This document shows positions 8,834 to 17,522 of a DNA stretch of 64,000 nt, piece by piece. The translations under genes and the position numbers were made by a program. The stretch lies in contig NZ_JAKSDZ010000001.1 of assembly GCF_023509475.1 (NCBI RefSeq), positions 248,001 to 312,000 on the forward strand, read 5' to 3'. Position 1 is the first letter of the stretch, and each line of letters starts with the position of its first letter. This stretch comes from Aestuariirhabdus haliotis. Its GTDB lineage: Bacteria > Pseudomonadota > Gammaproteobacteria > Pseudomonadales > Aestuariirhabdaceae. The notes under the pieces are model-generated. The model was not told where the DNA came from. It searched no databases and saw only the letters and a program-made list of their open reading frames with translations.

Positions 8834-9706
8834 ATGGCAACAGGCAATCAGCACTACTATGTACCCGAGCCCAGTCGTTGGCCGATCATTGGAGCGGTCG
8901 GTGTATTTACAACGTTGTTCGGTGTGGTGTTGGCGGTCAATGATGTGGGTGCGGGTTCTACGATCTCATTTGTCGGTTTGGCAATATTGATCTATCTGTT
9001 TATTGGCTGGTTTGGGGATGTCATTCGAGAAAGCGTTTCTGGTAGCTATAACGATCAGGTGAGTGTTTCCTTCCGGCAGGCCATGGGCTGGTTTATTGCT
9101 TCGGAGGTTTTTTTCTTTGCCGCATTTTTTGGTTCTCTGTTTTATATCCGAACGATAGCCATTCCCTCATTAGCCGGTGAAGGTCATCTGGCGTCATCGC
9201 ATCTTTTATGGGAAGGCTTCAAGGATGTGTGGCCCCTGCTTCAGTTACCGGACGAATCATCCTATGTGCCAGCCCGTGAAGCGATGGGACCGCTTGGCAT
9301 TCCCTTGATCAATACCATCATTCTGTTGACCAGTGGTGCCACTATTACATGGGCACATTGGGGGTTGAAAGCGAATCAGCGTGGTCATCTAGTGACCGGT
9401 TTGGCGGTAACTGTGCTGCTCGGTATTATCTTTTTAGGGTTTCAGGCTTACGAGTATATTCATGCTTATGAAGCACTGGGTTTGACACTCAATGCAGGAG
9501 TCTATGGTTCAACTTTCTATATGTTGACCGGCTTTCATGGTTTACATGTCACCATGGGCACGATCATGTTGATTGTGATTTTGATCCGCTGCATAAAAGG
9601 CCATTTTACGCCCAAGGAACATTTTGGTTTCGAAGGTGTGGCCTGGTATTGGCACTTTGTCGATTTTGTCTGGTTGGGACTGTATGTTTTTGTCTACTGG
9701 TTATAA
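8834..9706 (+). CDS. coxC: Cytochrome c oxidase subunit III
   Basis: This is a 290-residue inner membrane subunit with about seven helices, of the COX3 family. It stabilises subunit I and its proton uptake. The family-typical segments FRQAMGWFIASEVFFFAAFFG, with the lipid-cradling glutamate, and GFHGLHVTMGT and YWHFVDFVWLGLYVFVYWL are all visible. The start has a gagaggaa ribosome site. It ends the first oxidase block. The DUF2909 gene converges on it 12 bases downstream, so the transcript either ends here or reads into that gene antisense. Confidence 0.95.
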   Translation: MATGNQHYYVPEPSRWPIIGAVGVFTTLFGVVLAVNDVGAGSTISFVGLAILIYLFIGWFGDVIRESVSGSYNDQVSVSFRQAMGWFIASEVFFFAAFFGSLFYIRTIAIPSLAGEGHLASSHLLWEGFKDVWPLLQLPDESSYVPAREAMGPLGIPLINTIILLTSGATITWAHWGLKANQRGHLVTGLAVTVLLGIIFLGFQAYEYIHAYEALGLTLNAGVYGSTFYMLTGFHGLHVTMGTIMLIVILIRCIKGHFTPKEHFGFEGVAWYWHFVDFVWLGLYVFVYWL

Positions 9707-9718
9707 ACATACGAGTTA

Positions 9719-9925
9719 TTACATAACCGCATTGGGTTGAATAGCCCCGGTGTAATAACCAATAATCAGAAGCAGGATCAGGGAAACCGATAATACAACT
9801 CGTACCGTCAGGGACTTCACTACACGGGTTTTTTCACTGCTGTCTTTGGATAGGAAGAAAAGCCCACTGGCCAGGCTCACAATAATCAGCAGTATGTTCA
9901 GAGCGATCAAGACTTTAAACCACAT
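9719..9925 (-). CDS. Twin-transmembrane DUF2909 protein
   Basis: This is a 68-residue protein with two hydrophobic helices (residues about 4-26 and 40-62) joined by a charged hairpin (SKDSSEKTRVVK). It matches the DUF2909 family, commonly encoded opposite to the cox genes between coxC and the SURF1 gene. Its function is unknown. The location suggests a link with oxidase assembly, but the opposite orientation means separate expression. An aaggag-like stretch precedes the ATG on its strand. Confidence 0.8.
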   Translation of the reverse strand: MWFKVLIALNILLIIVSLASGLFFLSKDSSEKTRVVKSLTVRVVLSVSLILLLIIGYYTGAIQPNAVM

Positions 9926-10029
9926 AGTGGAAACTCCTTCGGCGTTTTCTACGCGCTTTTTTCTTCTAGGTTACCCGAAATTGATGCAGGCTGACTATCG
10001 CTGTCAAAAATCTCCTTGGCTTTTTCCTG

Positions 10030-10758
10030 ATGTTGAGTGAGCGTTACCACTTTCAGTTTTCCTGGTGGCTAAGCCTGGCGTTCTTGCTGATGGTTAGCTT
10101 TTTTGTCGGGCTTGCGGTGTGGCAGTGGGAGCGCGCGCAGGAAAAAGAGCAATTGCAGAAAAAGATAGACGCATATATTTCGGCGGCACCAGTAGAGATT
10201 TCCTCCTTTGAAAATATTGACCCCACGGCCTATTTACCGGTTGAGTTAAGGGGGCGGTATCTGAACGAGCAAGCGTTTTTGCTGGACAATGTTGTGAACG
10301 ATGGAAAAGCCGGCTTCTATGCGATCAGCCCCTTTAAGCTGAGTAACAGTGGCGAAATTATTTTGGTCAATCTTGGCTGGATTGCCGTTGGTCCAAACCG
10401 TAATCAATTACCGTCGGTAGTGACGCCATTGGGAGAGGTAACCGTTTTTGGGCGCTTGATGCCGCCAAAATCGAGGCCGGTTATTGGTGCAGATATGGAG
10501 CGCCCGGATCTGTACGTTGATGGGCTTTGGCAATATATTGATCTGAACTATCTGGCGTTACAACTCAATCAACCGGTTATCTCCTGGGTGCTACAACTGG
10601 ACCCGAAGGTAGCCGACGGCTACCAACGGCAATGGGCGCCATTTAACGCAAAAATTGGTATGCACTATGGATACTTTTTGCATTGGCTTGTATTTGCCCT
10701 CTTTTCTGTTGCAGCATACTTATCATTAACAATAAAAAAGAGGCGCCCTTCTGAATGA
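10030..10758 (+). CDS. SURF1 family cytochrome oxidase biogenesis protein
   Basis: This is a 242-residue SURF1/Shy1-like protein. It has one N-terminal helix (WWLSLAFLLMVSFFVGLAVW), a periplasmic domain and a C-terminal helix (LHWLVFALFSVAAYLSL). That two-anchor layout and the WQWERAQEKE segment are diagnostic. SURF1 proteins help place heme a in subunit I. The ATG used lacks a strong Shine-Dalgarno, but it is the only start that fits the family N-terminus. The stop overlaps the next gene's ATG (ATGA), indicating translational coupling. Confidence 0.92.
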   Translation: MLSERYHFQFSWWLSLAFLLMVSFFVGLAVWQWERAQEKEQLQKKIDAYISAAPVEISSFENIDPTAYLPVELRGRYLNEQAFLLDNVVNDGKAGFYAISPFKLSNSGEIILVNLGWIAVGPNRNQLPSVVTPLGEVTVFGRLMPPKSRPVIGADMERPDLYVDGLWQYIDLNYLALQLNQPVISWVLQLDPKVADGYQRQWAPFNAKIGMHYGYFLHWLVFALFSVAAYLSLTIKKRRPSE

Positions 10759-11366
10759 ATACTGAAAGCGCAGCCAAACCTGCTCGCCGAGGATACTGGG
10801 TTATACCGGCGATGTTAGTGTTATTCGGCTTGCCCTATATTGTGGGCCTCTGGTGGTTTTACAGCGGCGAAATGCCCGAGCTTGGAACCAATAATCATGG
10901 TGTACTATTGAATCCGTCCCCGCATCTGGCGATCGATTCTGTCCATGATCTGAAAGGCCAATCTATAGGGCAGCAACAACTCAACAAAAAGTGGGTATTA
11001 CTCACCTTTTCCACCAAAGTCTGTAATGAGGCCTGCGCCAAAACCCTATTTCATATGCGCCAGATAAGGCGAGCAACGGGTGTCGAGCAAGGACGTGTTG
11101 CTCGCTTGCTGATCATTTCACCTACTGTCCAACAGGAATACCGGCAAGAGCTGGAGCGTTGGCCAGGTCTGCAGCTGTCCTCAAGCGAGCAGGTTTCACT
11201 ACAACGCCTGAAGAAATCTCTGGAATCGCAGTTGAACAGCATCGAGAACAGTATTTTTATTGTCGATCCACGCGGCGATGTGATTCTTGGTTATGAGGCG
11301 ACAACCAACCCCAAAGATATTGTTAAAGATCTGCTCAAACTGTTGAAGGTATCGGCCATTGGATAG
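10755..11366 (+). CDS. Membrane-anchored thioredoxin-like protein of the cox cluster
   Basis: This is a 203-residue protein. It has one N-terminal helix (residues about 15-37) and a periplasmic domain with a thioredoxin-like pattern: WVLLTFSTKVCNEACAKTLFHMRQ, then SIFIVDPRGDVILGY. The CNEAC pair has the CxxxC spacing of SCO copper chaperones. However, the later SCO histidine is not evident, so a true SCO role is uncertain. It sits between SURF1 and ctaA, overlapping both by a few bases, as the hypothetical PA0111-type gene does in Pseudomonas. A role in copper or thiol handling during oxidase assembly is inference. Confidence 0.7.
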   Translation: MNTESAAKPARRGYWVIPAMLVLFGLPYIVGLWWFYSGEMPELGTNNHGVLLNPSPHLAIDSVHDLKGQSIGQQQLNKKWVLLTFSTKVCNEACAKTLFHMRQIRRATGVEQGRVARLLIISPTVQQEYRQELERWPGLQLSSSEQVSLQRLKKSLESQLNSIENSIFIVDPRGDVILGYEATTNPKDIVKDLLKLLKVSAIG

Positions 11367-12384
11367 CATTCAGGGTCGCCAGGGAGCGTCGGCCGGATTA
11401 ATGCTGTTGGCCGTAATACTGGCCTTTTCGGTGATTACCCTTGGCGCCTACGTACGGTTATCCGATGCCGGGCTGGGTTGTCCTGATTGGCCGGGTTGTT
11501 ATGGTCAACTTGTCGTCCCCAAAACCCAGATGCAGATAGAAGCCGCGAACAGCGCTTACCCGGACCGCCCACTGGAATCAGGTAAAGCCTGGAAGGAGAT
11601 GGCGCATCGCTATCTGGCGTCTGCGCTGGGTCTGGTTATTGTATGGATAGCGATACAGGCATGGAGACACAGAGGTCAGGGGCGACAACAGTTGCGCTTA
11701 CCTTTTCTGCTGGTTGCACTGGTGATTTTTCAGGGTATGTTGGGTATGTGGACCGTCACACTATTATTAAAGCCGGCGGTGGTCACCCTGCATCTGTTAA
11801 TGGGAATGTTGACTCTGGCTTTGCTATGGCTCGCTTATCTAAGACAGCGAGATACCAAACAGTTGTTCAGTCGTAGCCGCGGTTGGCGACGCGAAAGGTT
11901 AAAACCCCTGGCTCGGTTAGGCTTGCTGCTGCTGTTCTGTCAAATAGCTCTCGGCGGCTGGACCAGCACCAACTATGCTGCACTTCATTGCCCCGATTTC
12001 CCCCTGTGCCAGGGGCAGTGGTGGCCGCCAACCGATTTTAAAGAAGCCTTTACCCTATGGCGTGAGGTGGGAGTCAACTACGAGGGGGGGCGGCTTTCGA
12101 ATCAAGCGGCGGTAACGGTACATCTTAGCCATCGTATCGGTGCTCTGGTGACGTTTTTAACTCTGGGGCTATTGGGTTTGATGCTTTTAAGGCGACGAAC
12201 CGACAGTGCCCTGCGCACTGCCGGGGCCTGGCTACTGGTATTGTTGCTGTTGCAAGTTGGCCTGGGCATTAGCAACGTATTATTACACCTGCCCACGCTC
12301 ATCGCGGTGGCACATAATGGTGGAGCTGCACTACTATTGTTGATAGTTGTAAAGTTGAACTATCAGCTGACTACTCGCCATTGA
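11359..12384 (+). CDS. ctaA: Heme A synthase (Cox15/CtaA)
   Basis: This is a 341-residue polytopic inner membrane enzyme that oxidises the heme O methyl group to make heme A for the aa3 oxidase. It has about eight helices. Family features are the opening YVRLSDAGLGCPDWPGCYGQ, the heme-ligand histidines in MAHRYLA, LHLLMGM, HLSHRIGA and AVAHNGGA, and a second GxxCPDFPLCQGQW loop. The annotated start is a TTG overlapping the previous stop by 8 bases. ATG 11401 is an alternative that would shorten the protein by 14 residues. It works directly before ctaB in the pathway protoheme to heme O to heme A. Confidence 0.93.
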   Translation: MDSIQGRQGASAGLMLLAVILAFSVITLGAYVRLSDAGLGCPDWPGCYGQLVVPKTQMQIEAANSAYPDRPLESGKAWKEMAHRYLASALGLVIVWIAIQAWRHRGQGRQQLRLPFLLVALVIFQGMLGMWTVTLLLKPAVVTLHLLMGMLTLALLWLAYLRQRDTKQLFSRSRGWRRERLKPLARLGLLLLFCQIALGGWTSTNYAALHCPDFPLCQGQWWPPTDFKEAFTLWREVGVNYEGGRLSNQAAVTVHLSHRIGALVTFLTLGLLGLMLLRRRTDSALRTAGAWLLVLLLLQVGLGISNVLLHLPTLIAVAHNGGAALLLLIVVKLNYQLTTRH

Positions 12385-12430
12385 CGGTGAGATCTAATAA
12401 TAAAAAGAAAATATAAAAAGAGAGGTGGTC

Positions 12431-13339
12431 ATGTCCGAGACCGTAATGATCAGCGATGCCCCTAGCCTTTGGCGTCGCTATTTTGAACTGTGCAAACCCA
12501 AGGTCGTAGCGCTGATACTGTTCACTGCGGTGGTCGGTATGCTGCTATCGACCCCTGGTGCCATTCCGATGGATCTGTTTATTCTGGGGAGCATTGGCAT
12601 TGCATTGGCAGCAGCCAGTGGTGCGGCGATCAACCACTGGTTTGATCAGCGTATTGATGCGGTGATGGAGCGAACTCAGGGGCGACCATTGCCGCAGGGA
12701 GAGATCAGCTCCCTTCAGGCACTGATTTTCGCGATCGCCCTGGCAGTGGTATCGATGGTGGTGCTCAGTGTCTGGGTTAACGTATTGACGGCGGTGTTGA
12801 GTTTCCTGTCCATCATTGGCTACGCAGTGATCTATACCGTGTATTTGAAGCGCCGCACACCGCATAACATTGTCCTGGGCGGGATTGCCGGAGCCGCACC
12901 GCCAGTGCTGGGTTGGGCAGCTATTACCGGTGAGGTCAACACTCAGGCGTTCCTGCTGTTCCTGATTATTTTTACCTGGACTCCGCCTCACTTTTGGGCA
13001 TTGGCTATTCGGCGTCGCGATGATTACGCCCGAGCAGGACTGCCTATGTTGCCGGTCACCCACGGTATTCCATTTACCAAGCTCAATATCCTGATCTATA
13101 CCTGGATGCTGCTCGCGGTGACCCTGTTGCCCTTTGCCATGCAGATGAGCGGTTTGTTGTATCTTGCTGCGGCGTTGGTATTGGGTGTTGGATTTATCTG
13201 GCAGGCCTGGGCACTGTACCGAAGCGATACGGACGAGCTGGCGATGAAAACCTTTGGCTACTCGATCTTCTATTTGAGTATGTTATTTGCTGCCCTATTG
13301 CTGGATCATTATATGGGGGTGCTGTTTAGCGCCGCATAG
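12431..13339 (+). CDS. ctaB: Protoheme IX farnesyltransferase (heme O synthase)
   Basis: This is a 302-residue UbiA-superfamily membrane enzyme that transfers farnesyl to protoheme, the first step toward heme A. It shows the first aspartate-rich motif NHWFDQRIDAVMERT and the RDDYARAGLPMLPV segment typical of CyoE/CtaB. The ATG at 12431 was chosen because agagagg lies six bases upstream; a GTG two codons earlier is inside that ribosome site. It ends the oxidase cluster. Its 3' end overlaps the convergent oxidase-like gene by 14 bases. No senC/sco gene follows, unlike Pseudomonas. Confidence 0.95.
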   Translation: MSETVMISDAPSLWRRYFELCKPKVVALILFTAVVGMLLSTPGAIPMDLFILGSIGIALAAASGAAINHWFDQRIDAVMERTQGRPLPQGEISSLQALIFAIALAVVSMVVLSVWVNVLTAVLSFLSIIGYAVIYTVYLKRRTPHNIVLGGIAGAAPPVLGWAAITGEVNTQAFLLFLIIFTWTPPHFWALAIRRRDDYARAGLPMLPVTHGIPFTKLNILIYTWMLLAVTLLPFAMQMSGLLYLAAALVLGVGFIWQAWALYRSDTDELAMKTFGYSIFYLSMLFAALLLDHYMGVLFSAA

Positions 13340-14645
13340 CCCTGAGCATGACAATCAGGTAAAGCAAACCGCCGATAATGGATACCAGGCCACCGGCCCC
13401 CATTAAGGCCATGCCGGCAATCTCGGGGAGTTGATCCAGTCCCTGGGCGGCGCCGGCGGTTTTCCGCTGCACACCATACCCGCCTGACCAGGCCAGGCCT
13501 ATGATATGCATTAACTGACCGCTGGCGTAGATGGTCAACTGCCAGCGTGCCCACTGTGCGGAGGGAGTAGCGAACCCCAGGTGAGGCAGCAAGTAGTAGC
13601 TAAAACCCATAAAGGCGAGAGTCACACCCACAATTGAACCGTGATAATGGGCGGGTATAACCACGTTAATCCCTTCGATCATAAAACCCAATACGCCGCC
13701 ACTGGCGAACAAAAGGAGTGAACAGATCAGGGCCCGGTGTCCGATACTGGCCTCAGAACCTGCTACCCGCCATTGCCATAGGGCGAAGAGCGCCAACGGG
13801 ATAGAACTAAGGCCGCCGAAACGCATTAGCTCGGTAAAACCAAGACGAGAGTCGATGGATGAGGCCTCGAATTGCCAAAGAATAGGCAGGGCTAACAGGG
13901 CGGGTATTAGCACAAGACTCGCCAGTGTATTGAGCCATCGTTGACCTCGTAGCTGGACGATTGCCCCGCTACCGGCCAGGGCGATCCAGGCCAGCAACAT
14001 CACCAGGGTATGACTGAACTGGAGCAGATGACCGGGCCCCCAGAATAAAAATTCAAAATAGCTTTCGGCCGGGCCTGTCATGGGCAGTTGTGACCAGGTA
14101 AAGGCCAATACCAGCAGGGTGGCCAGCACCATCAGGGATGACAAACGCACGGCGGTGGTCAACGAACCCAAATAGCCCTTATTAGCCGAGAACAATCGCT
14201 GCAGGGCTTGTAAACCAACGCCCGCGGCGAATAACACTAAACCGCTATAAAACAACGGGTGCTGCAGTACGGGTACATAATTGTTCAAAAGGGGATCGGC
14301 AGCGCCTAAGAAAGGCGCCAGCACTATAATCCCTGTGCCGGCATAGGCCAGGCATTGGCTGGTTCGGGTTATACCTTTCTGGCCTGGTGCGGTATCCAGG
14401 CTCCATAACAAGGCGCTGAAGCTGAGAAACCAGATCAGTACCGACAGATTGACATGAACCACCAACGCGGTGCGAAAGAAATCGGCCCAGGGAAACCAGG
14501 CACCGATAACCGGCGTGCGGGACAGCACCAGTAATAAAGAAAAAAGCCCGGCACCGGCCAGAGCCAGAACACCCAGTACAAGCCAGGGCCTGGCAGGGTG
14601 AGATCCAGCCTTGCTCAGGGATTGGCTTTGCAATCCATTGGGCAC
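13326..14645 (-). CDS. Heme-copper oxidase subunit I-like membrane protein, atypical
   Basis: This is a 439-residue protein with about twelve transmembrane helices that resembles subunit I of B-family/cbb3/NorB oxidases. Heme-ligand-like histidines are seen in ALVVHVNLSVLIW (helix II) and PAHYHGSIVG (helix X). A WGPGHLLQF segment resembles the helix VI CuB region. I find no HH pair between those, where CuB needs two histidines; the stretch EASSIDSRLGFTELMRFG lies there instead. It may therefore bind heme without being an oxygen reductase. It is the last gene of a minus-strand run starting at zur, 17 bases after a lipoprotein gene. No subunit II or III accompanies it. Confidence 0.65.
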   Translation of the reverse strand: MPNGLQSQSLSKAGSHPARPWLVLGVLALAGAGLFSLLLVLSRTPVIGAWFPWADFFRTALVVHVNLSVLIWFLSFSALLWSLDTAPGQKGITRTSQCLAYAGTGIIVLAPFLGAADPLLNNYVPVLQHPLFYSGLVLFAAGVGLQALQRLFSANKGYLGSLTTAVRLSSLMVLATLLVLAFTWSQLPMTGPAESYFEFLFWGPGHLLQFSHTLVMLLAWIALAGSGAIVQLRGQRWLNTLASLVLIPALLALPILWQFEASSIDSRLGFTELMRFGGLSSIPLALFALWQWRVAGSEASIGHRALICSLLLFASGGVLGFMIEGINVVIPAHYHGSIVGVTLAFMGFSYYLLPHLGFATPSAQWARWQLTIYASGQLMHIIGLAWSGGYGVQRKTAGAAQGLDQLPEIAGMALMGAGGLVSIIGGLLYLIVMLRAMRR

Positions 14646-14662
14646 CGCGTTAAATGAGGTAG

Positions 14663-15409
14663 TCAGGGTGTACGCTCATAAAGACGAAAGCGGGGTTCCT
14701 GATCGGTGTTTATGGTGGAGAACAGCACCAGGTCAAAATGAGGGTGGCTCAATCGAATTCGTGAGCGAAGCACTGAACCAAGCCAGCGGGCGTCTTGCTC
14801 ATTTTGGCTGGACATCTCCAACAGGGCGTTTCGCTTGACGGTTTTCTCGATCACAAGATCAATGCGATAACGAAGCTCAAATTTGCGCTCCGCTACCTCA
14901 GACTGATCCAGGTAGAGGGTTTCCAGTACGTCCTTATCGGCCAGTGACTCGACACTCTTAGGGGGGGGGATCTGAGCCGGGATAGGAACAGCCGCGGCTT
15001 GCTCACGATAGCTTTGGATGCGCTGGCGAACCTGTTTCAGGCCGTCGGCATTGTCGGCAATCTCTTCGGCTTTTATGGCATAGCTGCTGGCCTGGATATA
15101 GTTGTTTCGATCCAGCTCCCGCTCGGCTAACTGCACATAGCGATGGGCGATTTTACGGCGGTAACGTTGTTGCTCGGCGGGATCGCTTAGCAAGGCCAGC
15201 TTTTGCATGGCATTGTTTTCTTGCGGTGTCGTTAACCGGTTATCCCTGATGTCTTGTTTGATTTGCTCGACCAGCCATTGCTGGCGCTCTTGCGCTGCCT
15301 GAGCAGCAGTCAAATCTGGTTTTTCCGGGGGCGGTGACGCGGCGCGTTGAGCACAGCCAGCGAGAAAACCCAGAACAATGATTAATGGTAAATAGAATCG
15401 AAAAGGCAT
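14663..15409 (-). CDS. Hypothetical lipoprotein, 248 aa
   Basis: This is a 248-residue protein with a type II signal peptide; the lipobox LAGC places the lipidated cysteine at residue 19. The middle (residues about 35-140) is strongly charged and helical. One segment (YVQLAERELDRNNYIQASSYAIKAEEIA) looks like a single tetratricopeptide-style pair, and a proline-rich linker follows. The C-terminal ~80 residues are mixed alpha/beta. I recognise no catalytic motif. It lies between znuB (33 bases) and the oxidase-like gene (17 bases), so it is probably co-transcribed with the zinc transporter. Its function is unknown. Confidence 0.75.
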   Translation of the reverse strand: MPFRFYLPLIIVLGFLAGCAQRAASPPPEKPDLTAAQAAQERQQWLVEQIKQDIRDNRLTTPQENNAMQKLALLSDPAEQQRYRRKIAHRYVQLAERELDRNNYIQASSYAIKAEEIADNADGLKQVRQRIQSYREQAAAVPIPAQIPPPKSVESLADKDVLETLYLDQSEVAERKFELRYRIDLVIEKTVKRNALLEMSSQNEQDARWLGSVLRSRIRLSHPHFDLVLFSTINTDQEPRFRLYERTP

Positions 15410-15442
15410 TTTTCTTTTGTCGTTATGCGATCAAGGTTTAAC

Positions 15443-16237
15443 TTACTCTACCGCTCTGGGATATGGCAACACCAAGGTCACCAGAAAAAGCGCTGCCGCA
15501 CAAACCACAACGGAGGGCCCTGTCGGTGAATCGGCAAGATAGGAAAAAGCCAACCCCAAGCTGACGGCGATTACCCCAATAAGGCTAGCACGGATTGCCA
15601 TCTGTTCCGGGGATGTTGAGATTCTTTGTGCGGCTGCGGCAGGAATGATCATCAAAGAGGTGATCAGTAGCACGCCAACAATCTTCATGGCCACGGCGAT
15701 CACCAGGGCAATGAGGAGCATCAGAGCCAGGCGAATCCAGTCAACTGGTAGTCCTTCTACCTGAGCCAGTTCTTCATGGACCGTAATCGCCAGCAAGGGA
15801 CGCCAAAGAAGAACCAGGGTCAGAACTACGCAGGCCCCCCCCAGATAGATCCATAACAGGTCCTGGGGGCCGACAGCCAGCAAGTCTCCAAACAGGTACC
15901 CCATCAGGTCGATGCGAACGTTGTCCATAAAACTGACGGCCACCAGGCCCAGAGATAATGTGCTGTGGGCCAGGATGCCGAGCAAGGTATCGGTGGCAAT
16001 CAATCTCCGGCGTTGCAGGCTGACCAGCAACAGAGCCAGTAGCAAGCAGCAGACCACAACCGCCAGATTTAAGGGCAGATCGAGCAGAAAACCCAGGCTG
16101 ACGCCCAGTAAGGCGGAATGTGCGAGGGTATCGCCAAAATACGCCATGCGGCGCCAAACGATAAAGGAGCCCAGGGGACCTGCGACGATGGCGACCCCAA
16201 TACCGGCCAGCAGAGCATAGATGAGAAAATCAAACAT
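15443..16237 (-). CDS. znuB: Zinc ABC transporter permease
   Basis: This is a 264-residue ABC-3 family permease with about eight helices, forming the inner membrane channel for high-affinity zinc uptake with ZnuC and ZnuA. Family marks are GPLGSFIVWRRMAYFGDTLAHSALLGV near the N-terminus and KIVGVLLITSLMIIPAAAAQ. The start MFDFLIYALLAG was chosen because upstream in-frame ATGs lie inside znuC and encode no family sequence. It overlaps the end of znuC by 8 bases, showing tight coupling. Expression is expected to be repressed by Zur when zinc is plentiful. Confidence 0.95.
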   Translation of the reverse strand: MFDFLIYALLAGIGVAIVAGPLGSFIVWRRMAYFGDTLAHSALLGVSLGFLLDLPLNLAVVVCCLLLALLLVSLQRRRLIATDTLLGILAHSTLSLGLVAVSFMDNVRIDLMGYLFGDLLAVGPQDLLWIYLGGACVVLTLVLLWRPLLAITVHEELAQVEGLPVDWIRLALMLLIALVIAVAMKIVGVLLITSLMIIPAAAAQRISTSPEQMAIRASLIGVIAVSLGLAFSYLADSPTGPSVVVCAAALFLVTLVLPYPRAVE

Positions 16238-16982
16238 GCTCTTCTCCGCAGGGAACCACCTTGCCATCGATATTATGGTTGTGGTCATGATGGTGGGTGT
16301 AGACGGCAAATTCTTGCTGATTATCACCAAACAGCTCGAGGTAAGCGGGGTGATTGCTGACCTGATCAGGGTGGCCTGAACAGCAAACATGATGATTGAG
16401 GCAGATTACGTGATCGGTCGCAGCCATCACCAGGTGAAGGTCGTGGGAGATCATTAAAACCGCGCAGCCCTGTTCATCGCGTATGGAGCGAATCAGGTTG
16501 TAGAGTTCACGTTGGCCATTGATGTCCACGCCCTGCACGGGCTCATCGAGTACCAGTAGTTGCGGCTTTTGCAGCAAGGCTCTGGCAAGCAGCACCCGTT
16601 GCATCTCCCCTCCGGACAGTTTTTGCAAACGTTGCCGGGCCAGCTGCGAGATGTCGACTCGATGAAGGGCGGCGTCAAGCTGATCCTGACTGGGTTTACC
16701 GTTGAGTTTAAGAAAACCCTCAACGGTTAATGGAAAGGTTGGTTCAATGTGTATCTTCTGCGGCATATAACCGATGCGCAACCGGGACTGGCGCTCACAG
16801 TGACCACTATCGGCCTTGATCAAACCGAGAATGATCCGCACCAAGGTGGTTTTACCCGCGCCGTTGGGGCCAATCAGAGTCATGATTTCCCCGGGATGAA
16901 GGTCGAAGCTAACCCGATCCAGTAATCGCCTTTGCTGGCGACTGAAACAGATATCGCGGACCTTAAGTAATGCTGAACTCAT
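16230..16982 (-). CDS. znuC: Zinc ABC transporter ATP-binding protein
   Basis: This is a 250-residue ATPase that drives zinc import. Walker A is GPNGAGKTT, the signature is LSGGEMQR, Walker B is LLVLDEPVQGVD, and the switch histidine is in MISHD. The C-terminus carries a histidine-rich tail (YTHHHDHNHN), common in ZnuC and possibly zinc-sensing. It overlaps the zur stop by four bases (ATGA) and znuB by eight, so zur-znuC-znuB are translated from one message. All ATPase motifs are intact. Confidence 0.96.
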   Translation of the reverse strand: MSSALLKVRDICFSRQQRRLLDRVSFDLHPGEIMTLIGPNGAGKTTLVRIILGLIKADSGHCERQSRLRIGYMPQKIHIEPTFPLTVEGFLKLNGKPSQDQLDAALHRVDISQLARQRLQKLSGGEMQRVLLARALLQKPQLLVLDEPVQGVDINGQRELYNLIRSIRDEQGCAVLMISHDLHLVMAATDHVICLNHHVCCSGHPDQVSNHPAYLELFGDNQQEFAVYTHHHDHNHNIDGKVVPCGEEHV

Positions 16983-17494
16983 TCAGCTATACCTGCCTGG
17001 CGACAAGCGGAGCAACAGCCAGAGACCTCGACCACCGATTGCTCAATCTGGAAGCCATGCGCTTCGCCCAGTTGATGCAACTGGGCTTGCAGGGTATCGG
17101 CTTGAATTTCGATAGCCACGGAGCAGTGAGAGCAAATCATAAAATAGCCTTCATGGGCCTTACCGGGAAATGGGCAACCAATAAAGGCGTTCAGGGATGC
17201 AATCCGGTGGACCAGGCCTTGCTCGAGTAAAAACTCCAGGGCGCGATACACCGTCGGCGGCGCGGAACGGCGACCGTCTTCACGGGTCAGGCTCTCCAGA
17301 ATCTGATAGGCCCCTAGGGGTTCATGGCTCTGCCAGACCAGCTCAAGCACCCGTTCTCGCAGCGGGGTTAACCGGGCCCCACTCTGGATGCACTGTTCCC
17401 GTGCGGTACGCAGGGCGTCATCGATGCAATGCTGGTGGTTGTGGGGAGCGCAACCCAGGAAGGCATCGGACTGATTGTCGGAGGAAAGGGTCAT
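16979..17494 (-). CDS. zur: Zinc uptake regulator, Fur family
   Basis: This is a 171-residue Fur-family repressor that binds DNA when loaded with zinc and shuts off zinc import. The N-terminal winged helix (LTPLRERVLELVWQSHEPLGAYQIL) is followed by a dimerisation domain. That domain has two CXXC structural zinc pairs (CSHC and CSAC) and the HEGYFMICSHC metal-site region. ATG 17494 was chosen; an earlier ATG at 17521 lies in the operator palindrome. It leads the operon zur-znuC-znuB and is divergent from znuA across a Zur-type site, so it probably represses itself and znuA. Confidence 0.94.
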   Translation of the reverse strand: MTLSSDNQSDAFLGCAPHNHQHCIDDALRTAREQCIQSGARLTPLRERVLELVWQSHEPLGAYQILESLTREDGRRSAPPTVYRALEFLLEQGLVHRIASLNAFIGCPFPGKAHEGYFMICSHCSVAIEIQADTLQAQLHQLGEAHGFQIEQSVVEVSGCCSACRQAGIAE

Positions 17495-17522
17495 AATCGG
17501 CTTGTTCCGCGAAAAATACATT

